Positions 8,926-17,803 of a DNA stretch of 64,000 nt are shown one piece after another. The position numbers and the translations under genes are program-made. This DNA comes from Streptomyces sp. NBC_01478 (GTDB lineage Bacteria; Actinomycetota; Actinomycetes; Streptomycetales; Streptomycetaceae). Position 1 is the stretch's first letter, and the number at the start of each line of letters is the position of its first letter. Location of the stretch: assembly GCF_036227225.1 (NCBI RefSeq), contig NZ_CP109444.1:9467501-9531500 (forward strand), given 5' to 3'. The notes under the pieces are model-generated. The model ran no database searches. It was not told the DNA's origin and saw nothing but the letters and a program-made list of their open reading frames with translations.

Positions 8926-9594
8926 GTGCAGATACTGCTGGCCGAGGACGACGACGGGGTCGCCGCGGCGCTCGTGGAGGTCCTCTACGACCACGGCCAC
9001 GTCACCCGACGCGTCCGCTACGGCCGGGACGTCCTGACCTACCACCGCAGCTCCGACCTGCTCCTTCTCGACCTGGGCCTGCCCGACACCGACGGCCTGG
9101 ACGTGCTGCGCGCCCTGCGCGCGGTCAGTGACATGTCGGTCGTGGTGCTCACCGCCCGCGGCGACGAACGTTCGGTCGTACGCGGACTGCGGCTCGGGGC
9201 CGACGACTATCTCGTCAAGCCGGTACGCCTCGCCGAGCTGCTCGCGCGGATCGACGCCGTCACCCGGCGGACCGCGGCGAAGGACGGTCCGACGGCGCGG
9301 ACGGTCCGGGCCGGTGACGTCGAGGTGGATCTCGACGCGCGCCGGGTCCGGGTCGGCGGGGCCGAGGTCGAGCTGACCACCAAGGAGTTCGACATCCTCG
9401 CCGTGCTGGCCGGCCGGGCGGGCACCGCGGTCAGCCGTGAACAGCTCCTGGACGAGGTGTGGGGCGACGCCTACCACGCCGTGTCCCGGTCGCTCGACGT
9501 CCACCTCACGCAGGTGCGTGCCAAGCTCGCCCGCCCCGAGCTGCTCACCACGATCCGGGGCTTCGGCTACCGCTTCGGGGACCCCGGGAACTGA
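8926..9594 (+). CDS. OmpR/PhoB-family response regulator
   Basis: A 222-aa two-domain regulator. The receiver domain (about 1-115) has the acidic pair EDDD, the phospho-acceptor Asp in LLLLDLGLPD, and the switch Lys in DDYLVKPV. The C-terminal winged helix (about 130-220) ends with the signature LTTIRGFGYRF. GTG 8926 is chosen over GTG 8917 because AAGGAGG lies 8 bp upstream of the former and overlaps the latter. The cognate histidine kinase starts 11 bp after its stop. The pair is likely induced by an extracellular ligand bound by the third gene, a TAXI protein. Confidence 0.93.
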   Translation: MQILLAEDDDGVAAALVEVLYDHGHVTRRVRYGRDVLTYHRSSDLLLLDLGLPDTDGLDVLRALRAVSDMSVVVLTARGDERSVVRGLRLGADDYLVKPVRLAELLARIDAVTRRTAAKDGPTARTVRAGDVEVDLDARRVRVGGAEVELTTKEFDILAVLAGRAGTAVSREQLLDEVWGDAYHAVSRSLDVHLTQVRAKLARPELLTTIRGFGYRFGDPGN

Positions 9595-9605
9595 GGAGCC
9601 GACGC

Positions 9606-11132
9606 GTGCGCACCCGGGTCCAGGCCGCGCTGCTGCTGTTCGTCGTGATCGCGGTGGCCGCGTTCGCCGTACCGCTGCTGCTGTTCACCGCGTCCGACCG
9701 CACCCAGCAACTGGTCCTCGCCCGCAGCGCGGACCTCGACCGCTTCGCGTCCCTCATGGACCAGGCCGCGCAGACCGGCGACACCTCGGCCGTCACCGCC
9801 GAGGCCCGCCGCTACACCCAGTTGTACGGCGAACCGCTCGTCGTCACCGACACCCGCCGCAGACCGGTCGTCCAGACCGGCGGTATGCGGGCCGCCGACC
9901 CCGCCGTCGGCCGGCTCCTGGACGCGGCGCTGCGCAACCAGACCGCGCATCCCACCGGCGCGCTGCGTCCCTGGTCGAAGGGGTCCCGGATGTTCGCCGA
10001 GCCGGCGGGCACCGGGACCCGGGTCTCCGGCGCCGTCGTGCTCCGGGCCTCGGTCGGGACCGCGGCGGAGGACATCACCCGGCGCTGGGCCGCCGTCATC
10101 GCGGGGACTGCTCTGGTCGCCGTCGCCTGCACGGTCCTCGCCCGGGCCGCGACCCGGTGGGTGGTCAGCCCGCTGCGCCGCCTGGACCGCGCGGTCGGAC
10201 AACTCGCCGCGGGGCTCCCGCCCGAACAGACCAGGGCCGGCGGCCCACCGGAACTGCGCCAGCTCGCGACCGGCTTCAACCGCATGGCGCGTACGGTCAC
10301 GGCGGCCCTGGAACAGCAGCGCCGACTCGTCGCCGACACCTCCCACCAGATGCGCAACCCCATGGCCGCGCTCCGGTTGCGCGTCGACGCCCTGCACCGC
10401 CACCTGCCCGCGTCCGCCGACCGCACGTACACGGGCGTGACCACCGAACTCGACCGTCTGGAGACCCTGCTCGACGACATGCTGACCCTCGCCACCGCGG
10501 AACACCGGGCCGGGGAACTGGCCGTGACCGACGACTCCGACGCACACTGCGACGCCACGGCGGTCGCGACCGCCCAGTACCGGCTGTGGGAGCCGGTCGC
10601 CCACCGCGCCGGCACCCGCCTCACCCTGCACACCGCCGCGAACCCGGTCATGGCCGCCTGCACGGACCACGAGCTCGCCCAGATCACGGACATCCTCCTG
10701 GACAACGCCATCAAGTACGCGGGTCCGGACGCCGAGATCTCCCTGCGCTGCACCGTCGAAGGCCGGCTCGTCGCCGTCACGGTGACGGACGACGGACCCG
10801 GCCTGACCTCGGAGGAGATCACCCAGGCCACCACGAGATTCTGGCGCTCCGGCCGACAACGACAGGACGGGACGGCCGGTACGGGCCTGGGGCTGGCCAT
10901 CGTCGAACAGTTGCTGGCGGGCCGGGGAGGCCGACTGGAACTGGGGCCCGCGCGACCGCGAGGACTGCGGGCCGCGACCCTCGTACCGTGCGCCTTGACC
11001 GACGCGGCCGACCGCGGCGACGGCGGCGGGACGACCGGCCCCGGCCAGGTCCGTCGCCCTTCGCGCGGGCGACCCCCTGCCGATCCCGGGGCGACCGCGG
11101 CCCGCCGTGATCCGCGCGGCGGTACCCGATGA
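9606..11132 (+). CDS. Sensor histidine kinase, HisKA type
   Basis: A 508-aa membrane kinase. Transmembrane segments lie at about residues 7-28 and 160-182, bracketing a roughly 130-residue extracytoplasmic sensor. HAMP follows (VSPLRRLDRAVGQLA), then the H-box DTSHQMRNP with the phospho-His, N-box LDNAIKYA, G1 DDGPGL and G2 GTGLGLAIV. After the ATPase domain a Pro/Arg/Gly-rich tail of about 60 residues looks disordered. GTG 9606 follows a GAGGAG site. Its stop overlaps the start of the TAXI gene (ATGA), so the three genes are translationally coupled. Confidence 0.92.
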   Translation: MRTRVQAALLLFVVIAVAAFAVPLLLFTASDRTQQLVLARSADLDRFASLMDQAAQTGDTSAVTAEARRYTQLYGEPLVVTDTRRRPVVQTGGMRAADPAVGRLLDAALRNQTAHPTGALRPWSKGSRMFAEPAGTGTRVSGAVVLRASVGTAAEDITRRWAAVIAGTALVAVACTVLARAATRWVVSPLRRLDRAVGQLAAGLPPEQTRAGGPPELRQLATGFNRMARTVTAALEQQRRLVADTSHQMRNPMAALRLRVDALHRHLPASADRTYTGVTTELDRLETLLDDMLTLATAEHRAGELAVTDDSDAHCDATAVATAQYRLWEPVAHRAGTRLTLHTAANPVMAACTDHELAQITDILLDNAIKYAGPDAEISLRCTVEGRLVAVTVTDDGPGLTSEEITQATTRFWRSGRQRQDGTAGTGLGLAIVEQLLAGRGGRLELGPARPRGLRAATLVPCALTDAADRGDGGGTTGPGQVRRPSRGRPPADPGATAARRDPRGGTR

Positions 11133-12121
11133 CCCGCCCTGTCGACCGCCGCACGCTTCTCCACGCCGCCCTCGGCGCGACGACCGCGGCCGTCCTCGGG
11201 GGCGCCCTCACGGGCGACGTCTCCAGGAAGCGGCCCGGACCGAGCGGCGTCCTGCGCTTCGCGACCGGAGAACCCACGGCCTTCTACGAGGCGTTCGGCC
11301 GCCTCTTCGCCGCCGAACTCACGGCGGCGTACCCCCGCCTGAGCTGCCGCGTCCGCACCACCCCGGGCAGCCTCACCAACATCGAACTGCTCCGCGACCG
11401 CCGTGCCGATCTCGCGCTCGTCCTCACCGACACCGCGCGGGCGGCCCAGCGCACCGCCCTCTTCCCGCGCCCCGTGCCCCTGCGCGCGATCGGCAGGCTG
11501 TACGAGACCTACCTCCAGTTCGTGGTCCGCGCCGACTCGCCCGTGCGTACGGTCGCCGACCTGGCCGGACACACCGTGTCGCTCGGCGCGGCCGGATCGG
11601 GCGCGGCCGTACTCGGCGAACAGATCCTGCACGCCGCGGGTCTGTCGCCGGGCACCGAGGTCGCCGTACGCCATCTCCCGCTGGCCGATGCGGCCGACGC
11701 CCTGCGGGCGGGCTCGGTCGACGCGTTGCTCGTGGCGGGCGGCGTACCGCTGCCGGTTCTGTCCGAGCTGGACGACCGGTTCGGTCTGCGGTTCCTGCCG
11801 CTGGCCGGCCTGCTGCCCCGGCTCGGCGGCCAGGGCGGCCAGGCGGGCTCGGGCCTGGAAGAGGTGTCCTTGCCGCAGGGCGCGTACCGGTCGGCGGGCG
11901 GGGTCGCCACCATCGGGGTGTCCAACCTGCTGGTGTGCCGTCCCGAACTGTCCCGCGGCGTGGCCGAGGCGCTCACCCGCCTGCTGGTCCAGCGCGCGAC
12001 CGAACTCGTTCCCCCCAACGCCGTCGGCACCCAGTTCCTCGACGTCCGCAGCCTCATCGGCACCGGCGCCGTCCCTCTGCACCCAGGGGCGATCGCGGCC
12101 TACCGCGCGCTGCACGGCTGA
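11129..12121 (+). CDS. TAXI-family TRAP-type solute-binding protein, orphan
   Basis: A 330-aa exported binding protein. The N terminus MTRPVDRRTLLHAALG has a twin-Arg-like motif and hydrophobic stretch. Then comes RFATGEPTAFYEAFGRLFAAEL, the TAXI-type GxxxGxYY-region equivalent, and VADLAGHTVSLGAAGSGAAVLGE, typical of the second lobe. TAXI proteins normally feed a fused TRAP permease, and none is present nearby. Its 4-bp overlap with the kinase gene suggests it presents a small acidic ligand to the sensor domain, as proposed for TctC-like systems. The transport partner, if any, lies elsewhere. Confidence 0.8.
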   Translation: MTRPVDRRTLLHAALGATTAAVLGGALTGDVSRKRPGPSGVLRFATGEPTAFYEAFGRLFAAELTAAYPRLSCRVRTTPGSLTNIELLRDRRADLALVLTDTARAAQRTALFPRPVPLRAIGRLYETYLQFVVRADSPVRTVADLAGHTVSLGAAGSGAAVLGEQILHAAGLSPGTEVAVRHLPLADAADALRAGSVDALLVAGGVPLPVLSELDDRFGLRFLPLAGLLPRLGGQGGQAGSGLEEVSLPQGAYRSAGGVATIGVSNLLVCRPELSRGVAEALTRLLVQRATELVPPNAVGTQFLDVRSLIGTGAVPLHPGAIAAYRALHG

Positions 12122-12174
12122 GCCCCGGACGACGTTCCGGGCGTCCGGCCGGAACGTCGACGACGACCTTGCCG

Positions 12175-12190
12175 GTGTACCGCGGTACCA
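12175..12190. promoter_or_regulatory. Palindrome GTACCGCGGTAC, candidate operator of ABC-TCS operon
   Basis: The perfect 12-bp palindrome spans 12177-12188, about 115 bp upstream of the ABC ATPase start. The 13-mer TACCGC(G/A)GTACCA recurs at 17707-17719. It is a candidate site for the operon's own NarL-type regulator; this is inference. Confidence 0.45.
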
Positions 12191-12303
12191 GTGACCAGCG
12201 CTCATTGTGACCTCCGGGTCCACGGGTCGCGCCGTGGCCGCTCCTAGCCTCGAAGCAGTGACCCGGCCGGATGCCGGGCCAGACACAGGCGGGGAGCGGC
12301 ACC

Positions 12304-13224
12304 GTGATCGAAGTTCGTGGACTGACCAAGCGGTACGGGGACAGGACGGCGGTGGACGACCTGAGTTTCACCGCCCCGCCCGGACAGGTCACCGGGTTCC
12401 TGGGGCCCAACGGGGCGGGCAAGTCCACCACCATGCGCATGATCGTGGGCCTGGACGCGCCGACCGGCGGCACGGCCCTCGTCAACGGCAAGCGCTACGC
12501 CCAACACCGCGCCCCCTTGCAGGAGTTGGGGGTATTGCTGGAAGCGAAGGCCGTGCATCCGGGCCGCTCCGCGTTCAACCACCTCATGGCGCTGGCGTAC
12601 ACCCATGGTGTGCCGCGTCGACGGGTGGACGAGGTCATCGACCTCGCCGGTCTGCACGCCGTGGCGCACAAGCGGGTCGGGGCGTTCTCGCTGGGGATGG
12701 GGCAGCGGCTGGGCATCGCCGCCGCGCTCCTCGGTGACCCCGCGGTGGTGATGCTGGACGAGCCGGTCAACGGGCTCGACCCCGAAGGGGTGCGCTGGGT
12801 ACGGGAGTTGCTGCGCGGCCTGGCCGCCGAGGGGCGCACCGTGATGCTGTCCTCACACCTGATGAGCGAGATGGCGCAGACCGCCGACCGTCTGGTGGTC
12901 GTGGGCCGGGGCCGGTTGCTGGCCGAGACGACCGTCGACGCGCTGGTGGAGCAGTCGGAGGACAAGGGGGTGCGGGTGGCCACCGGTGAGCCCGCGCGGC
13001 TGCGCTCGCTGCTGGCCGGCCCCGGCGTCTCCGTCACCTCGGCGGGCGCCGAGCGGCTTGTCGTCTCCGGTCTGGACACGCGGCGGATCGGGGAAGTGGC
13101 CGCCGAGCACCAGGTGCCGCTGTACGAACTGGTCACCGAGTCGGTGTCGTTGGAGGAGGCGTTCATGAAGCTGACCCAGGACGCGGTGGAGTACCACAGC
13201 AGCGATGTGCGGAGGGCCGCCTGA
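12304..13224 (+). CDS. ABC exporter ATPase subunit (ABC-2, CcmA/DrrA-like)
   Basis: A 306-aa ATP-binding subunit: Walker A GPNGAGKST, signature FSLGMGQRLG, Walker B VVMLDEPVNGLDPEG and H-loop SSHLMSE. A C-terminal region of about 90 residues is typical of DrrA/CcmA-like exporters. GTG 12304 is preferred over ATG 12271 because GGGGAG lies 7 bp upstream. The permease gene starts within its stop (TGATG), then a histidine kinase and response regulator follow, so the four genes form a classic stress-responsive ABC-TCS operon, perhaps for peptide or antibiotic efflux. Confidence 0.93.
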   Translation: MIEVRGLTKRYGDRTAVDDLSFTAPPGQVTGFLGPNGAGKSTTMRMIVGLDAPTGGTALVNGKRYAQHRAPLQELGVLLEAKAVHPGRSAFNHLMALAYTHGVPRRRVDEVIDLAGLHAVAHKRVGAFSLGMGQRLGIAAALLGDPAVVMLDEPVNGLDPEGVRWVRELLRGLAAEGRTVMLSSHLMSEMAQTADRLVVVGRGRLLAETTVDALVEQSEDKGVRVATGEPARLRSLLAGPGVSVTSAGAERLVVSGLDTRRIGEVAAEHQVPLYELVTESVSLEEAFMKLTQDAVEYHSSDVRRAA

Positions 13225-14039
13225 TGACCGTGAGCACCCTCACCACCACCCCACCGGTGTACCGCGTGACCGGCCGGCGGGTGGTCCGCTCCGAATGGTC
13301 CAAGTTCTGGTCGCTGCGCTCCAGTTGGATCACGCTGGGGGTGGCCGTGCTGTTCCTGGTGGTCATCGGAGGAGTGGCCGCCGCCGTCTACAGTCCGAGC
13401 GGCCCGCTGGGCGGCAAGGACGCGGCGTCCGGAGCGGCACTGACCCTGGCGCTGGCCGGCACCAACCTGGCGGCACTGGCTGTCGGTGCGTTGGGTGTCC
13501 TGCTGTCGGCGGGGGAGTACAGCACAGGGATGGTCCGCTCGACGTTCGCCGCGGTGCCGGGCCGGCTGCCCGTGCTGTGGGCGAAGTGCGCGGTCTACGG
13601 TCCGATCGCGTTCGTCACGTCCACTGTCGGCGCCCTGGTGTCTTTCCTGCTGGGGAGCGCCGCCCTGCACGGCGAGAAGATCGCCCTGTCCCTGGGGGAC
13701 GCCGGGGTCTTCCGGTGTCTGCTGGGCGCGGGACTGTATCTGGGCCTGGTGGGTGTGTACGGCGTGACGGTCGGCCTGCTGGTGCGCAACAACGCCGGAG
13801 GAATTGCGATCCTGGCCGGTGTGGTCCTCGTCCTGCCCGGCCTGACCGGGCTGCTGCCCAGCTCGCTGGGGGACACGGTCAGCCGGTATCTGCCCAGCAA
13901 CGCCGGCCAGTCGGTGATGACCCTGCACGAGTCCAGCGACTCCCTGGTCAGCCCCGGAGCAGGGGTGACGGCGCTGCTGGTGTGGGCCGTACTGCTGCTG
14001 GCCGGTGCCGCCTACCGGCTGCGTCGCAGTGACGTCTGA
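13224..14039 (+). CDS. ABC-2-type permease subunit
   Basis: A 271-aa integral membrane protein with about six hydrophobic segments. A cytoplasmic N terminus contains VRSEWSKFWSLRSSW, the short amphipathic start usual for ABC-2 permeases in actinomycetes, and a conserved GEYSTGMVRSTFAAVPGR loop follows. It partners the ATPase encoded immediately upstream (1-bp overlap, TGATG). The exported substrate is unknown. Confidence 0.9.
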   Translation: MTVSTLTTTPPVYRVTGRRVVRSEWSKFWSLRSSWITLGVAVLFLVVIGGVAAAVYSPSGPLGGKDAASGAALTLALAGTNLAALAVGALGVLLSAGEYSTGMVRSTFAAVPGRLPVLWAKCAVYGPIAFVTSTVGALVSFLLGSAALHGEKIALSLGDAGVFRCLLGAGLYLGLVGVYGVTVGLLVRNNAGGIAILAGVVLVLPGLTGLLPSSLGDTVSRYLPSNAGQSVMTLHESSDSLVSPGAGVTALLVWAVLLLAGAAYRLRRSDV

Positions 14040-14064
14040 GGTCGCGTCCGCGAGGATGGAGCCG

Positions 14065-15399
14065 ATGAACGACAGGACGACGGCACGGTCGGCCCGGGCA
14101 GGGGCGACCGCGCCCTCGCCCGGGTCGGACGCCGTCTGGGCGCACCCCGTGATGCGGCTGCTGTTGCGGGTGCTGGGGCGGCTGCGGGCGGCCGATCGGC
14201 GGCGTCCGTGGCTCCTCGACACCACCGTGGTGGTCCTTGTGGCCGCCGCCGCGCCGCCGGACCTGCTCGTGCACAGCCCCGGTCACCCTGTGTCGCGCCC
14301 GGTGGGTGCCGGTCTGCCGGTCGGTGTGGTGCTGGCCGTCGCGGCCGTGCTCGTCGTCCCACTGTGGTGGCGGCGCCGTCATCCCGCCGCGGTCTTCGGT
14401 GCCTGCCTCGTGGTGTGCCCGGTGATGTGGTCGCTGGGTCTGGGGCCCGCGGCCGCCGCCGTGCTGCTGATCGCCCTGTTCGACCTCGCCCTGCACGCTT
14501 CGCCGCGAGCGATCTGCTGGGCGCTGCCGGTGACCGTGGCGGGGTGGGTGCTGCTCGTGGTCACCGTGATCCCGGCGGCCAGTCCGGTGGCGTTCCTGGT
14601 CCTGTCCGTCGGCACCGGCGTCGGGTCCGTGGCCCTGGGCCTGACCGTCCGGATCAGCCGGCTCTACCTGTCCGCGTTGCGGGACCGGGCGGCGCGGCTG
14701 GAGGTCGAGCGGGACCAGCGCGTCCGGCTGACGGCGGCGGCGGAGCGCTCGCGGATCGCGCGCGAGATGCACGACATCGTCGGCCACAACCTGTCGGTCA
14801 TGGTCAACCTCGCCGACGGCGCCGCGGTGCTCACCACCCGGGACCCCGCCCGGACCGAGCAGGCCCTCCATCTCATCGGCGACACCGGGCGGCAGGCGAT
14901 GGACGAACTCCGGCGCGTGCTGGGGGTGTTGCGCGAGTCTTCGGAGCCGGAGGACACCGCGCGGTCCCCGCAGCCGGGTGTCCGGGATCTGGAGACCCTG
15001 CTCGACCGGGTGCGGGCGGCCGGTCTGCCGGTGGCCTACCGCACCGTCGGCCCCGTCGACGCGTTGGGCCGCGGCGTGCAGCTCACGGTCTTCCGCGTGG
15101 TGCAGGAAGCCCTGACCAACACCCTCAAACACGTCGGCCCGGGTGCCACGGCCGACGTAACGGTCGTGGTCGAGGACCGCCGGCTCCGCGTGCGGGTCAC
15201 CGACACCGGTTCGCTGTCGCGGGAACGGTCCACGGCTCACCGCGGGGACAGCGGACACGGCCTGGTCGGCATCCGCCAGCGGGCCGCGCTCTACGACGGC
15301 ACCGCAACCATCGGACCACGCGACGACGGCCAGGGATGGATCGTGGACGTCCTGCTGGATCCGTCCGCCTCGGCCACCTCCGGAGAGCCCACGCCATGA
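14065..15399 (+). CDS. Sensor histidine kinase, NarL/DesK type (HisKA_3)
   Basis: A 444-aa kinase with about five to six membrane segments between residues 45 and 200 and very little outside the membrane, so sensing is probably intramembrane or via the neighbouring ABC permease. The dimerisation helix carries ERSRIAREMHDIVGHNLSVM with the phospho-His. The ATPase part has EALTNTLKH and GHGLVGIRQR. ATG 14065 is chosen because GAGG lies 9 bp upstream; in-frame ATG 14056 is an alternative. It overlaps the regulator gene by 4 bp (ATGA). Confidence 0.92.
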   Translation: MNDRTTARSARAGATAPSPGSDAVWAHPVMRLLLRVLGRLRAADRRRPWLLDTTVVVLVAAAAPPDLLVHSPGHPVSRPVGAGLPVGVVLAVAAVLVVPLWWRRRHPAAVFGACLVVCPVMWSLGLGPAAAAVLLIALFDLALHASPRAICWALPVTVAGWVLLVVTVIPAASPVAFLVLSVGTGVGSVALGLTVRISRLYLSALRDRAARLEVERDQRVRLTAAAERSRIAREMHDIVGHNLSVMVNLADGAAVLTTRDPARTEQALHLIGDTGRQAMDELRRVLGVLRESSEPEDTARSPQPGVRDLETLLDRVRAAGLPVAYRTVGPVDALGRGVQLTVFRVVQEALTNTLKHVGPGATADVTVVVEDRRLRVRVTDTGSLSRERSTAHRGDSGHGLVGIRQRAALYDGTATIGPRDDGQGWIVDVLLDPSASATSGEPTP

Positions 15400-16061
15400 C
15401 CACCATCCTGATCGCCGACGACCAGCCGTTGCCCCGCATGGGTTTCCGGATGCTGCTCGACGGTTCCCCCGGCGTGAGCGTCGTCGGCGAGGCCGACAAC
15501 GGGGCGCAGGCCGTCCGTATGGCGGCCGAACTGAGCCCCGACGTGGTCCTGATGGACGTACGGATGCCGGGTCTCGACGGCATCGAGGCGACCCGCCGGA
15601 TCGTGGCGGCGGGCGGGCGCACCCGGGTGCTCATCCTGACCACCTTCGACCTCGACGAGTACGCCTACGCCGGTCTGCGCGCCGGGGCCAGCGGCTTCCT
15701 GCTCAAGGACGTCCGCCCGACGGAACTCCTCGCCGGGATCCAGGCGGTCGCGACCGGCGACGCCGTCGTGTCCCCCCGGCTCACCCGCCGTCTGCTCGAC
15801 GCCCACGCCCATGACGTCCTCGCGCCCGATGCCGAGCCGCGCACGGACCCGCGGCTGGCGGCGCTCACCGAACGCGAGCACGAGGTGCTCGTGGCCATCG
15901 GTACCGGCTGGACGAACGCGGAGATCGCCGAACGTCTGGTCCTGACCGAGTCCACCGTGAAGAAGCACGTGGGCCGGGTGCTGGCCAAGGTCGGTGCCCG
16001 GGACCGTATCCAGGCGGTCATCCTCGCCTACGACGCGGGACTCGTCGCTCCCCGGCAGTGA
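15396..16061 (+). CDS. NarL/FixJ-family response regulator
   Basis: A 221-aa regulator: acidic pair ADDQ, phospho-acceptor Asp in VVLMDVRMPG, switch Lys in GFLLKDV, and C-terminal LuxR-type helix-turn-helix LTEREHEVLVAIGTGWTNAEIAERL...TVKKHVGRVLAKVGARDR. It closes the ABC-TCS operon and is followed by a strong hairpin. Likely targets are its own operon and possibly the related palindrome near 17.7 kb. Confidence 0.93.
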   Translation: MTTILIADDQPLPRMGFRMLLDGSPGVSVVGEADNGAQAVRMAAELSPDVVLMDVRMPGLDGIEATRRIVAAGGRTRVLILTTFDLDEYAYAGLRAGASGFLLKDVRPTELLAGIQAVATGDAVVSPRLTRRLLDAHAHDVLAPDAEPRTDPRLAALTEREHEVLVAIGTGWTNAEIAERLVLTESTVKKHVGRVLAKVGARDRIQAVILAYDAGLVAPRQ

Positions 16062-16091
16062 GCACAGCGACTTTTAGTGTCGAAGACATGA

Positions 16092-16125
16092 CAGTGTGCC
16101 GCCGAGGTGACTCGGCGGCACACTG
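16092..16125. terminator. Bidirectional terminator hairpin, 15-bp perfect stem
   Basis: CAGTGTGCCGCCGAG pairs exactly with CTCGGCGGCACACTG around a GTGA loop. It lies 30 bp after the response regulator stop and 21 bp after the stop of the converging Asp-box gene, so it can end both transcripts. Confidence 0.9.
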
Positions 16126-16146
16126 CCGTGCGTCAGGCTTCTTGTC

Positions 16147-17505
16147 TCAGTCGGTCGGCGTCGAGGCGGTGTGCTTCTTGTACAGCTTCAGCGGTACCCG
16201 GCTGATGATCGAGTCGAGGGAGGAGTTGTTGCGCCCGTCGGCCCAGGTGACGTAGGCGTACCTGTCGGTCAGCGTGATGCCCGACCAGCGGTCACCAGGA
16301 GGGCCCATCTCCCCGACCGGCTCGGTCACGTGGTTGACCTGCACGGGGTCGCTGAACGAGCGTCCGTGGTCGAACGAGACGACCGAGAACGCGTCGCCCG
16401 TGGTGGTCCGCCACATGACACCCAGGTCGCCGTTGGCGCCGAAGTCGATCGCCGGGCGTTGGGCGTTCGGGGTGGCGATCGTCGTCGGGCCGTTCCAGGT
16501 CTTGCCGGCGTCCGGGGTGACGTAGACCTCCAGGGTGTGGGAGTCCCGGGGCACCATGACGGCGAAGCGGCCGCGGTGTGAGGTGTCGGCGGCGACCCAC
16601 GGGACGGGGTCGGCGGCGGCACCCAGTCCCGGGGTCGGCACCAGAGAACCGGTGCCCGCCGCGACGGGGGCTCCCCGGCCGTCCTCGACGGTGGTGTTCG
16701 TCCACGTCTTGCCGTCGTTACGGCTGACGTGGAAGTTCACCGGCTTGCCCGCTTCCTGGGACGCGGACACGAGGATCCCGCCGTACACGGCGATCTCCCG
16801 CCCCGGATAGCCGCACACGAGCGGGATGTCCGGCGCCACCTCGATGCAGGGCATCGGCCCGGGGATCACCCGCGAGTCACTGCTGAAGGTCTTCCCGCCG
16901 TCGGCGCTGACGGAGACCGCGCTCGGGTACTCCCACGCCGCTCCGGCGACCGCGTAGACCTTGCCGGTCGCGGCGTCCACCCGCATCTTCGGGGCGCCGC
17001 CCAGGAGCAGCGGTGTGGACACCGGGTCGGTCCAGGTCCTGCCGCCGTCGGTCGACTTCGCGACCTGGTTGTGGTTCACCAGGTTCGCGTCCAGGCCGGA
17101 GCTGACCTGGTTGTTGTCCACGTACACGGTGCCCTTCGCGTCGAACTGCACGCTCGGCTCACCGCACTTGGGCGCGGCCGTGCCCAGCGGCCACGCCACC
17201 TGGGTCCAGGTGTCGCCCCTGTCGTTGGAGTAGGCCAGGAAACAACCGCCGTCGACCGGCTCCAGGCCCGGCGACGGCGGGAAGATCGTCGAGACGAAGA
17301 CGAGGTTCTTAGGATTCCTCGGGTTGACGGCGACCGTGGGCTGGCCCTCTTTGGTGGCCGGCATGTCGGTGACGTCGACTTCGTGAATGGCCGCGTTGCC
17401 TGCGCCAATCGGCGAGGCCACGGCGGCGGGTGTTCCATATACCAGGAACAGTGCGGAGAATGCCGCCGCGCTTAACGTCGCGGATGAACTTCTGAACAGC
17501 ACCAT
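16147..17505 (-). CDS. Secreted Asp-box (BNR) protein, sialidase-like
   Basis: A 452-aa exported beta-propeller candidate. A signal peptide covers about residues 1-35. At least six Asp-box repeats of the form S-x-D-x-G-x-T-W/F follow: SNDRGDTW, STDGGRTW, SADGGKTF, SRNDGKTW, TPDAGKTW, SFDHGRSF. Asp boxes are structural, so exo-sialidase activity is not proven; the usual FRIP and Arg triad are not obvious. Codon 11 (17473-17475) is TTA, the rare leucine codon read by the bldA tRNA, which implies late or developmental translation. ATG 17505 with GAGG upstream is chosen over GTG 17523. A long palindrome lies 190-220 bp upstream. Confidence 0.75.
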   Translation of the reverse strand: MVLFRSSSATLSAAAFSALFLVYGTPAAVASPIGAGNAAIHEVDVTDMPATKEGQPTVAVNPRNPKNLVFVSTIFPPSPGLEPVDGGCFLAYSNDRGDTWTQVAWPLGTAAPKCGEPSVQFDAKGTVYVDNNQVSSGLDANLVNHNQVAKSTDGGRTWTDPVSTPLLLGGAPKMRVDAATGKVYAVAGAAWEYPSAVSVSADGGKTFSSDSRVIPGPMPCIEVAPDIPLVCGYPGREIAVYGGILVSASQEAGKPVNFHVSRNDGKTWTNTTVEDGRGAPVAAGTGSLVPTPGLGAAADPVPWVAADTSHRGRFAVMVPRDSHTLEVYVTPDAGKTWNGPTTIATPNAQRPAIDFGANGDLGVMWRTTTGDAFSVVSFDHGRSFSDPVQVNHVTEPVGEMGPPGDRWSGITLTDRYAYVTWADGRNNSSLDSIISRVPLKLYKKHTASTPTD

Positions 17506-17695
17506 GTGATCCTCGATTTCCACGTCCGGTAGAACAGAATTCGTTTGTTCTCTGCGACAGGGGGCCGAATTACCAAAGGGCGAAATCGACTGCGCCAGGC
17601 GGTAGACCGGCTTCTCTTCGCTTCGTTGTGATCCGGCCCGCTCAGGCTAGAGAGAATCGCTGTCGTGTCCGTGGGACCACGGGAGACAAATGACC

Positions 17696-17727
17696 CGACG
17701 GCGTGGTACCGCAGTACCATTCCGTCG
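17696..17727. promoter_or_regulatory. 32-bp interrupted palindrome, candidate operator
   Basis: Nested perfect arms: outer CGACGG (17696-17701) with CCGTCG (17722-17727), inner TGGTAC (17704-17709) with GTACCA (17714-17719), centre CGCA. It sits about 190 bp upstream of the Asp-box gene, in the 298-bp gap 17506-17803, which holds no gene. It shares a 13-mer with the site at 12178-12190. Confidence 0.5.
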
Positions 17728-17803
17728 AATGAATCAGTGGATTCCGTGGGAACCCTGGCTGCTGCGGCGAAACGCCTCTGGGGTGGAGGACATGCCCGTT
17801 GCC

